Positions 54,790 to 64,000 of a DNA stretch of 64,000 bases are shown here, one piece after another (the stretch's first letter is position 1; every line of letters starts with the position of its first letter). The stretch comes from Nothophaeocryptopus gaeumannii (lineage: Eukaryota > Ascomycota > Dothideomycetes > Mycosphaerellales > Mycosphaerellaceae). The DNA lies in assembly GCA_031771865.1 (NCBI GenBank), contig JASISA010000027.1:3224001-3288000 (forward strand). The letters run 5' to 3'. Both the position numbers and the translations under genes were made by a program. The notes under the pieces were generated by a model. It did not search any database. It worked only from the letters and a program-made list of their open reading frames with translations, and was not told where the DNA came from.

Positions 54790-57700
54790 ATGGCCACCCA
54801 AGATGCCCCCAATGGCACTTCCGCCGCTGAGAAGCTGATGGCGCAGCACGCCCACCACGTGACGGTCGAGGATGTGCCTGACGATGACATCGTGGCCCAT
54901 CCGCCGCCCTCGTCGTCCACCGCCGCCGCCGCTCCGCCATCCGCCATCCCTGTCGCTGAGCCCGGCAGCGAGGCCGCTGGCAAGCAGCCCGCCTCCGACT
55001 TACCGCCTGCCCGAAAGCCTGCACTCGACACACAGTCCGAGGAGCTCTTCCCAGCATTGGGGGCTCCCAAAGCATCCGCTGCTGCCCCGAGCATGTGGTC
55101 CAAAAAGCCAGCCACGGTCGGCAAGGCTGCTAACGGTCAAGCCAACGGAGTGCCTCCCGCTTCTGCGTCTTCTCGATCTACCAACTTGGCTCTGCCCGGT
55201 CGTAAGAGCGAAGCTATCACGCTTGAGCCCAAGGACATGGTTCCCAAGAATGAGCTGAAAAAGCCGCTGAACGATGTCTTGCGTGACATTAGCAAGAGGT
55301 CGAAAGCAAATGTTGCGATGCGCTCGGGTCCGAACGGCTCCATCGTCTTCGAGGGCACTGGTCCTATCGACGACGTCCGCGTAGCCCTCAAGGAAGTCGC
55401 CGATCAACTATGCCGCAAGCAAAAGCAGACTGTTCCGGTTCCTACCAACATTCGTGGAAGGATTGTGGGCAAGCAGGGAGCCACTATCCAAGCCATCTCG
55501 AAAAGGACGGGTGCGCATATCAACATCTCAAAGCAAGAGGCGGCCGAGATCTTGGAAGACGATGATTCCACCGTTGACGTTACGATCGAAGGCGATCCAT
55601 TCGCGGTGGAACTGGCGAAGCAAGATATTGAGAGGATTGTCGCAGAGCACACATCTTCAGTGAATACTCGTCTCAAGAATGTTCCGGCGGAATATTACCC
55701 TTGGCTTGCCGCGCCTCAGAACCAGCGCCTCGCTGCATTCAAAGAAAAGGATGTCAAGATGCAAATCCCACATTACTACATCTGGAACGAGCCTCCGGCG
55801 CATGCAAACCGACAACAGCCAGCCGCCTTCAGTCCTCAGCCAGCCCTCCCCATCCAGCTCGCTGGAGAGAGGCAGGCTGTAGCAGAGGCCAAGGCCGAGA
55901 TTGAGCGGCAGGTGCAGGAGCTAGAACGCCAACTGACGTTGGAGCAGCTCTCCATCGAGAAAGCCAGGCACCAATTCATTCTTGGGGAGAAGGGCAGAGA
56001 CCTTCAGGAGTTCCTGCAGCAAACCGGTTGTTCTATCATCCTACCCCCTGATGGCCATGAATCTGAGGAGCTTGCAATCGTCGGACCCGCGAATAAGATC
56101 GAAGAAGCTACCAACAAAGTCATGGAGCTAGCAACGAGCATGCAGACAGCGACGGCAGACATCGGTCGGGCTCATGCGAACGCCCCTGGCCACTCTCGCA
56201 ATATCACGCAGTATCTGCAACAGCGCCGCGCCATCGAAGAACTGGAGAGGCAACATAACGCCCACATTGTGCCAGACAGTAGTGGTGCGTGGCAAATCTA
56301 CGCAAAAGACGGCAAGAATGCCATGAAGGCCCGTGCAGATATCATGAATTTGGCGGCAAGTCATCCTCCTGCTCGCTTCCTGGGCGTGAGTGTCGACCCA
56401 TTTTACCACCAACATCTTAGGCAGTCTGCAGCACCAGAGATCCGTGAACGCCACGGTGTACAGGTTTGCGTTACTGAAGATGGCGATGTGATTCTAGTGT
56501 ATGAAGATCGCCAGCCTGGTTCGGAATACAATCTGCCGCGTGGGGCGCCCCAACAGGCAGATGTGAAGAGCTTCGACCAGGCATTGCGAAAAGCGCAGCA
56601 GGAAATTCTCAGCCTTATGAGCGGCCGACAGGAAATCGTGTCACGAGAAGTTGAAGCTCCTGCGAAATTCCACGATAAGATCCGCCGTCACGTCGATCGT
56701 CATCATGAGGCTCTTGGCGACAACCAAATTCCCGTCCATATCACGTACGGTGGCCTACCACAGCCCGCTCCGAAGCGACCCCAGGCTCCGAACGTCGGGT
56801 TGCGCGGTCCCCAGGATTCCGTCGACACGCTCCTTGAAAGCTTGGTAGCGTTCATTGAGCAAGAGAAGCAGGATGAGCTTGAGCGTGGCTACACTTTGAC
56901 CTTCGACTTCCCACAACAGTACGCGAACCACTTGATCGGAAGGAAGGGTGAACATATCAATAAGCTGCGCGAAGAGTTCGATGTTGACATCCAACTAAAT
57001 GAGGGCAAATGCGAGATCAAGGGGCCCCAGGCGAAGGCGAACAATTGCAAGAAGCACATCCTCAAGTTGCTTGAGAAGATGGAGGATGAGCAAGATCTGC
57101 GCTTGGTGGTCGACTCGGTTTACCACAAGGACCTGATCGGCCCGCAAGGTAGCCAAGTCAACCGCCTGCAGGACCGGTACGGCGTGCGCGTTAACTTTCC
57201 ACGCAACAAGGCTGGTGAAGACGAGTCTTCGGAGCGTCGCGATAATTTGAAGCCAAACGAAATATCTGTTCGTGGCCCAAGCAAAGGTGCCCAGCAATGC
57301 CGAGACGAGCTTCTCTCACTTCTCCAGTACGTTCGGGAGAACTCGCACACCGCTGTTGTCTCGGTCGCTCAGAGCCAGCTACCGTCTCTCATTGGTGCGG
57401 GGGGCCGCGAGATGGAAGCTCTGCGGCTGGAGACTGGGGCGCAGATTGATGTCCCGAGCGCACGAGAAGCTTCCTCTTCAAATGGCCGGGTTGATATTCA
57501 CCTCAAGGGGTCGAAGCAAGCTGTCGAAAACGCCAAAAAGATGATCTCGGAGAAGGCGAAGGTCTTTGACAACACCATTGTTCGCACATTGAATGTTGAC
57601 AAGAAGCATCATAGGAGGATCATTGGCGGACAAGGTAATTCCTCTCCTATCCTTCTCAGCATCCCGGGTCATGTGCTAATATTTCGTAGGCAACAATCTG

Positions 57701-58654
57701 CGCAGCATCATTGTTGAAGCTGGTGGGCCCTCGGAGCCACGGTTCCACAACCGCATGGTGCGCTTTCCCAAAGGCGAAGAGGAGGGCGGTATCCGTGTAG
57801 AAGGCCAGGCAGCGGTCGTGGAGAAAATCTGCACTGCGATTGAGGCTCTCGTCTTAGAGCAGGAGTCACAGATCGAGTCCATCGCGGAAGTCAAATCGGA
57901 CAAGCACCGGTTATTGATTGGACGTGCCGGCGAGACAAGACGCAAGCTCGAAGAGCAGTTCGGTGTTGCAATCAATATTCCTCGACAAACCGAGACCGGT
58001 CCACAGCGATCCCAGGTGCGAATCTCTGGACGACCGGAGAACGTTGAGAAGGCCAAGGCGCATATCCTCGAGATCACGAAGGATCAGGAAGGCGAGACCG
58101 TCTCTGTGCCTCGCCGCTTCCACCACGTGATTGCGGATAATGGGCAGTTCTTCCGACGTCTTAGGAACGACCACAAAGTGACAGTTGATCATGATGGTCA
58201 AAGACCTCCTGCCAGGCCTACTGCGCCTGCACCAAGCCGCACCAATGGCGGCTCAATGCCATTGATCACAGACGACCCAGACCAAACCTCTGGCACATAC
58301 TCTTGGGAGGAACACGACCTGCACGCTTCTGCGGAAGAGGGTGACATTCCATGGACGCTTACAGGCCCGTCTTCAGAGGCAATCAAGGCCGCCCGTGCGA
58401 AGCTCGACAAGGCACTGGAAGATGCTGGCAAACATGACACCATTGGATACCTGATCTTACCTGATCCCCGTGCTTACAGACATGTAATCGGCCCCGGTGG
58501 ACAAGAGATCAATAGGATCCGTAGCAAAACAGGCGCCCGCATCCAGGTGCCACGCGATCAGAGTCAATGCGAGGCGATTGAGATACAGGGGTCGAAGGCG
58601 GGTGTGCAAGAGGCAAAAGATATCATTCTAGAAATTGTGCAGAACCACCAGTGA
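54790..58654 (+). CDS. SCP160: Multi-KH vigilin (Scp160 orthologue)
   Basis: RNA-binding protein of about 1269 residues that associates with polysomes and the endoplasmic reticulum. Exon 1 is 54790-57634, exon 2 is 57690-58654 (55-bp intron ending CGTAG). The N-terminus is low-complexity with a short conserved SEELFPALGAPK motif. KH-domain GxxG loops occur throughout: GRIVGKQGATIQ, ILGEKGRDLQEF, LIGRKGEHINKL, LIGPQGSQVNRL, LIGAGGREMEAL, IIGGQGNNLRSI, LIGRAGETRRKL, a degenerate VIADNGQFFRRL and VIGPGGQEINRI. The splice join completes IIGGQGNNLRSIIVEAG within a KH motif. One KH loop (ADNG) has lost the GxxG residues, as in many vigilins. Confidence 0.95.
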
Positions 58655-59493
58655 TTGGTCGAATCGGTAGGAAAAAGACGGTCAGGGTATGGCTTACGAG
58701 ACCAAACAGAATCACATTGTGTATATAATTAGTGCTCTAGTACCGCGGAGCCAGAAAAGCAAAAGAGAGTTTTGTCTAATGAGCATTTGCGCGGATTCCG
58801 TTCCTCTCGATGCATCTGTGTCAGGTCCAATGATTGCAACCCGCATGTGACCATCTTGGCACTGTCTCACGTCACTGGTAGAGATGCTGCAGCAGGCGAA
58901 CGCAGCTCAAAGACAAGCAATCGCACGAAAGCTCTCTCCTGCACGGGAGTCAAACTGAATTCTGAATCCGAATCATGAGTTAGCTCGCCTTCCCTGCTAG
59001 GTGCTAGGCCAACGTTGTCCTATCTGGTCTCTCATGACCGATGAGACCGGTCGAAAGCTTCGACATGTCGACGATCGATGGTATATAATATGTACTCTGC
59101 CATTCAATTCGCCCAATCATGTTGACGCTTGTCCACTGTGATATCTCGGCTTTGAACAGTACGCATAGCACTTCACATGGGCAGAGGGATTCACACTCTT
59201 GACCATTGGATTCTGGATTCGAATTACCGAGAGCAGATGGACTCTCCGAATGACTAGTCTCGTAGAAATTCTTGCATGACGTGCTCGGGTACTAGAACGA
59301 ACATTCAAAGTCGACTACAGATAACCATCGTAATATAATTGAAAGAATTACTGCTACTATTACGGGGAATGCTCAGAATAGTCATAATGAAGCGCTCGCT
59401 CTGTGCTGTCTTTCCATTATCATCTGCTTGACATACTCACTCGCTCTTGCTCATCGTGCAGAAAATAGCATCATAATCAGGGGGCACAGCCTG
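58655..59493. other. Convergent intergenic region, SCP160 / SLM1-like
   Basis: 839 bp, no gene or RNA recognised; includes both 3' UTRs. Confidence 0.4.
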
Positions 59494-61046
59494 CTAGACT
59501 GAGCCTGCTGTGTGCTGCAAAGTTGGATGCTCGGTAGTGCCAGACACGGTATGTGGCACTATACCCGGAGTCTGTTGTGGAGCAGTGGTCGTAGGCGACG
59601 CGATGGTTGCCGGGCTTGTAGGACTTCCCTCGCTGTGGCCTACCACAGGACTTGCCGCCGGGCTCTCATCATTGCCTGGAAGCTCGTTGGAAGTCTGGCC
59701 AGCGACAGAGGCAACGACAGAATGCCACTTCTTTGCATCGTCCGGAGTATGCGCTTTAAAGGCAAATTCATGCGCCCTCGCCATCTTGTTCGCCAAAGAG
59801 CTACCAGAGGCGTCCTTGCCGCGGACGTTGAATTTCACTCCATCCACTGCGCCGATCATACAGTCAGGCAGATAGAGCGAGTTCTCTGGGCTGGGGTCCT
59901 TGGCAAAATCATCGTCTGTTTTGAATTCGTGAAGATACTTCGAAGGGGTGACCACATAGAAGCCGGCGTCGTAGCGTTTGAGCATCTTCTTCCGCTCGAG
60001 AGATCCGGCGATGAGCGGTTGCGTAGATTGATGCTGCTGATTCGCAAACGAGATGTGTTCCACATTGCGCGTTGGGCCGTTGGGGTCGATGAGTGTTCCT
60101 ACGTTCCTTTTCACGAAGCCATTCCACTCGAAGTCTGGAGGAATGCGTTGAATCTACTCCAAGCGTTAGAGGTAAGCAGTAGACTGGGATGTAAACAACT
60201 TACGTTGCCGAGCATGTCGCTGTAGAGAGACCTGGTGGTGTCGGCCTGGGTAGTGACGACCTGGTTGAATTGTGCCATGCCTTGCTGGAATGTTTGAATG
60301 ACATGAGCCTCAAACTGAGCGAAACTGTTCTGTACGGCGAGCATGTCGTCTCGGTTGTTGTTCTCCTCCAACACCTGTTTATTCAGACGGTGGTAGACTT
60401 GTCGTTGCAGGATGTACGGATCATCTGTGGCCTTCACGTTTCCTCCGTGGGAATCGAAGGAGGCGGTGTGCTGCCCAAGGAGCTCAATGTGTTTCTGAGA
60501 CACGTTGCGCGCCTTGTCCACTGATTTGGAGCCTTTGCCGGCACCCTTGGCGAGCTCCTTGGTCTTGTTCTTGATCTCAGAGTGTCTACGATTGCTCACT
60601 TAGTGTACGCTCCGGAGGAGGCAGAAGTAAAATACTCCATATACTCACAGTCTCTCAAAGATGGGCAAGACGGATCCCTTGAGTGTTGCCGACGTCTCAT
60701 TGTGGCTGTTCACCAGGCCTTGCGTGTTCGATCTGATGTTGTCGAACATACCAGCGATACCGCCGAGGTTCTGATCAAAATGATGTCCTTCCTTCAATGG
60801 AGAGCTCACGGTCTTGAGGACTTTGTCAAAGTCCTTCGAGTTGTCCTTCTGCATCTTCTCTGTGGCGCGTACATAGTCTTCGATGTATGCACACGCGTGC
60901 TTCCAAGCTTGCAATCGTTCGTGGAACAGCTGGGTGGTCTCGCTGCTGTCCTCGTCAGGAATCGCGTCGTCGGGGTCAATAGCGCTCGTCAGGGTTCGTG
61001 ACGGCAGAGAGGTGTGGGGAGACGAGGTCGATGTGGGCGATGCCAT
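59494..61046 (-). CDS. SLM1: Slm1/Slm2-like TORC2 effector (BAR-like plus PH)
   Basis: Phosphoinositide-binding protein of about 479 residues acting with TORC2 at eisosomes of the plasma membrane. Exons are 61046-60649, 60585-60204 and 60153-59494 (introns 63 and 50 bp). A helical BAR-like region begins FHERLQAWKHACAYIEDYV, includes SNTQGLVNSHNETSATLKGS, the joint FERLHSEIKNKTKELAKG and LNKQVLEENNNRDDMLAVQN; then IQRIPPDFEWNGFVKRN and the PH domain (IAGSLERKKMLKRYDAGFYV, LPDCMIGAVDGVKFNVRG, FAFKAHTPDDAKKWHSVV). The tail is Thr/Pro-rich. It is divergent from the alanine aminotransferase gene. Confidence 0.92.
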
Positions 61047-61084
61047 GATGGCTGTCGAGACACGCAGCAGTTTGTGTTCGAGAG

Positions 61085-61160
61085 TTGGAGTTGTAGCAGT
61101 CGTAGTAGGAGTAGGAGTAGGATTAGTAGTTGGAGGAGCAGCCGTAGTCGTAGTCTGCAG
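61085..61160 (+). repeat. GTA/GGA-rich trinucleotide tract
   Basis: Imperfect GTAGTAGGAGTAGGA-like units just upstream of the SLM1-like start; on the minus strand this is CTACTCCTA-rich leader sequence. Confidence 0.75.
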
Positions 61161-61654
61161 TGGTAGTCGGTCGCACTCTGTACCTCCTACTGTAGTCTAT
61201 ATCTCGTGGACATTGGACCTGACAAGCTGAAGAAGAGACACGAAAGGGTTCCCTGCTCTGTCGTGTAGATCATCTCGCCAAGCTTTGTGACTACTGCGTC
61301 ATAAGTGCCGTGCACACACCAGACCTCATCACCCAGGCTTGCCAGGCCAGACGTCAGGCACGACCGGCCCCCCCAGCAACTTGCTTTTGCGCGTGCGAGA
61401 AAAGTAAGATAGCTCCTAGCGCGTAATCAGGATCGTGGGTGGTGCAAGAGGCAGAAGTTGCCTTTGCCATCTTTGCCATGCCGGCCGTGAAGGCGACCTT
61501 CTTTACCCGCGCCCGCCATTATGCACCCCATGGCCTGCCTGGCTACCTCTATGCGCCAGAGAGCCACACGCCTCCGAGGAAACAGCAACAGCGTGGAGGT
61601 TGCCAGACCCAGATCCAGACCCAGCAGAGCTTGAGAAGAGACTCCCACGGCTCC

Positions 61655-61712
61655 ACTACTGCTACTAGTACTGCTACTACTACTACTAATACCCCTACTC
61701 TTGCTACTACTC
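61655..61712 (+). repeat. ACT/TAC microsatellite
   Basis: Runs of CTACTACTACTAC with interruptions in the presumed ALT1 leader or 5' low-complexity frame (Thr/Ala/Asn codons). Confidence 0.8.
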
Positions 61713-61885
61713 ACGCGACAACCTGTGCCACTACCACTACCTTCACCTCATCCGCTGGCACACTGCACCCCGGTCGTGCCCATCTGCCTTCTGTCCGCCA
61801 CGGCGACCCGGCTATTACTGATAAGGATACTCGTGCTTGGTTCCGGTCTTCGTCACAAAACTCGCCACTGGCTCCTTCACCAGCT

Positions 61886-63484
61886 ATGCCTAACAGGACC
61901 TCGTCCGTCTCTGGACCCCTCGGGTCGCTGCCGCTCCCGTCCTTCCTGCAGCAGCGTTTGTTTTCCACCACGCCTACCACGAGAAGCTTGAACATCAACA
62001 ATATCAATCCCCACGTCAAAGAAGCCAAGTATGCTGTCCGCGGCGAACTTGCGATAAAGAGCGAGCAATACCGCGCGCAACTTGCCAAGGGCGAGGGCAA
62101 GGATCTGCCCTTTGACTCCGTCATCAGCGCCAATATTGGGAATCCACAGCAACTCGATCAGAAGCCCATTACCTTCTTCCGACAGGTGGCTAGCTTGGTG
62201 GAGAATCCACAGCTGCTCGAGAAGAAAGACGTGTTGCAGAGCGGGCTTGAATACAAGAACGACGTGATTGAGCGTGCTGAGAAGCTGCTGAAAGATGTGA
62301 AGAGTGTTGGCGCCTACTCTCAATCTCAGGGTGCACCGGGCATCCGCAAGAGTGTCGCAGACTTCATCGAGAGACGTGATGGCTATCCTGCAGACCCGCA
62401 GAACATATACCTTAGCGGTGGTGCCAGTGCTGGTGTGAACGCTCTCATGAACGTGCTGGTCGAAGGCTCTCACACCGGCGTTCTTGTTCCCATCCCTCAG
62501 TATCCCCTCTACACTGCCACGCTCAGTCTGCTCAACGCACAGTGTGTGCCGTACTATCTCAATGAAGAGTCACGCTGGAGCACCGACGTCGAGGGCATGC
62601 GATCAGCACTGAAGGAGGCGCAGAAGAAGGGTATTGACGTACGAGCCGTTGTCGTGATCAATCCTGGAAATCCCACCGGCGGTTCGCTCGACGCAGAGCA
62701 CATCAAATCCGTCCTTGAGCTCGCTGCTGATGAGAAACTGGTCGTATTTGCCGACGAAGTCTACCAAACCAACGTTTTCGAGGGAGAGTTTACAAGTTTC
62801 AAGAAGTGCCTGCGTGAGCTTCAGAAGAGTGAGAAGAACATAGAAGGCAGGTTCGACTTCGTTGAGCTCGCATCTCTGCACAGTGTCAGCAAGGGTATGG
62901 TTGGCGAGTGTGGCCATCGCGGTGGTTACTATGAGCTGGTCGGGTTCGATCCAGAGGTAGGTTAAGAAACCCTTCTCTTTCGCAACAGTGAAGCTGACAA
63001 GGTAAAGGTCGTCGCCCAAATTTACAAATTCGCCAGCATCATGCTGTGTCCTCCCGTCATCGGTCAATGCATTGTCGAGCTGATGGTCAACCCGCCCCAG
63101 GAGGGCGAACCTTCGTACCCTCTGTACCGTGAGGAGTATGACACTATATTCAACAATCTCTACCAACGGGCTCACGCATTGTACAACGCCTTTCAAGATA
63201 TGGAAGGGGTCGAATGCCAACCTCCGCAGGGAAGCATGTACCTGTACCCTACCATCAAGCTGCCACAGAAGGCTATCGAGGCTGCGAAGAAGGAAGGTAA
63301 GAATGCCGACGATTTCTATTGTATGAGGCTGTTAGATGCTACCGGAGTGTGCATCGTCCCTGGGTCTGGATTTGGCCAGAAGGAGGGTACGTTGCACTTT
63401 CGGACGACATTCCTGGCACCAGGCACGGCCTGGGTGAAGAGAATCACAGAATTCCATGGCAAGTTTATGGCCGAGTACCGATGA
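61886..63484 (+). CDS. ALT1: Alanine aminotransferase (mitochondrial type)
   Basis: PLP enzyme that interconverts alanine plus 2-oxoglutarate with pyruvate plus glutamate. Exons are 61886-62956 and 63008-63484, about 515 residues; intron 62957-63007. The N-terminus (SLPLPSFLQQRLFSTTPTTR) is a good mitochondrial presequence. Family elements: NINPHVKEAKYAVRGEL, SANIGNPQQL, SVGAYSQSQGAPGIRKSVA, YLSGGASAGVNALMNVLV, VVVINPGNPTGG, FADEVYQTNVF and SLHSVSKGMVGECGHRGGYY, where the lysine in SVSKG is the PLP Schiff base. FRTTFLAPG ends the core. ATG 61478 is in the same frame and would add 136 low-complexity residues. A second acceptor 6 bases upstream (63001) would insert Val-Lys. Confidence 0.95.
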
Positions 63485-64000
63485 TGAAGATCAAATGCAG
63501 AGAGCATGCTGTATGATACCAAACCCGCGGGCGCTGGGGAATTGCTCTTCACTTGCTCGACCTACATAGCGGCATCCACGTTGCAAATGCTTAGCATAGG
63601 ACATTGTGCCATATACTCATTCTCATGAGAGCTCTGAGTGTAGGAGGGGCAGGGCAGGGTAGCTAGAGCTCGTAAGGTTGGTAGTGGCTGGCAAGCTGGT
63701 TTCTCGGCTTTGAGCCGAAGAACGATTACAGCAACGTCAAGCGAGGGTCGTGCCGCGGAAGTCTGGTGTTCCCAAGGTGTACTGTTGACTACGTTGTATC
63801 ATTTATGAGCACTCAACCCAGTCAACATACCACTACTCATCGTACCTTCTATGTCCTGAGGTAGACAAGATCTTGGCCACAGTCACAAACAGCTTTGACG
63901 ACAATACCATCAGGTTGCCACAGCCTGATGCGAATGCGCAAAGCCGACCGAAGCCCTGCGTAGTGTAGAGTACACTGTGACTGTACGGCCGCATGGAGTT
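63485..64000 (+). other. Right-end noncoding stretch
   Basis: 516 bp after ALT1 to the window edge: no gene or RNA recognised. Confidence 0.4.

Larger units (their letters stand above)
61047..61885. promoter_or_regulatory. Divergent promoter region, SLM1-like / ALT1
   Basis: 839 bp between start codons, with two trinucleotide tracts (61085-61160 and 61655-61712) and a possible longer ALT1 reading frame from ATG 61478. Confidence 0.45.

Noticed and set aside
59180..59310. Possible tRNA on the minus strand (GGTAATTCGAATCC resembles a B box)
   Set aside because: No acceptor stem or A box could be paired around it.

Overview
The window is nuclear DNA of a filamentous ascomycete. Genes carry short (about 50-125 bp) spliceosomal introns and encode clear fungal orthologues such as Rsc9, Sea4, Hse1, a Ste20 kinase, the Slm family, Pex20, calcipressin and the SIN protein Cdc14. 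A Dothideomycete (Capnodiales/Mycosphaerellales-like) is my best guess. It rests on gene content and on two introner-like introns in one gene, a phenomenon known from that class; the exact taxon is inference. I recognised no tRNA, rRNA, CRISPR array or intact transposon.

Layout. 0-10 kb: a Pcl-type cyclin, a conserved membrane protein of unknown role, a five-exon F-box gene (-), COX11, a small cupin protein, and EFG1. 10-21.5 kb: a DUF676-type lipase (-), SEA4, a DUF3074 coiled-coil protein (-), and RSC9 (-). 22-34 kb: a Rec114-like meiotic candidate, a SIS sugar-phosphate isomerase (-), a PIN-like RG-rich protein, xylulokinase (-), CDC14 and calcipressin. 34.8-46.3 kb: an unrecognised small spliced gene (-) that overlaps the 3' end of PEX20 (-), then MIL1/DUF726, HSE1 and STE20. 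47.5-48.2 kb: cytochrome b5. 48.2-52.8 kb: a gene-poor block holding decayed genes (a Zn2Cys6 regulator and an RTA1-like membrane protein). 52.9-63.5 kb: BUD22-like (-), SCP160/vigilin, SLM1-like (-) and alanine aminotransferase.

Most of the genes are unrelated housekeeping functions: mitochondrial copper delivery, rRNA processing, TORC1/TORC2 signalling, endosomal sorting, polarity, peroxisome import, pentose and alanine metabolism. There is no metabolic cluster. Eight adjacent pairs are head to head with gaps of roughly 0.4-1.1 kb, several of which carry simple-sequence tracts. The most unusual signals are two homologous 99-bp introns in the cupin gene (one apparently with a GC-AG boundary), the gene overlap at PEX20, and the relic regulator with CGA-to-TGA stops. 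Exon boundaries were derived by hand from splice signals and reading-frame continuity.
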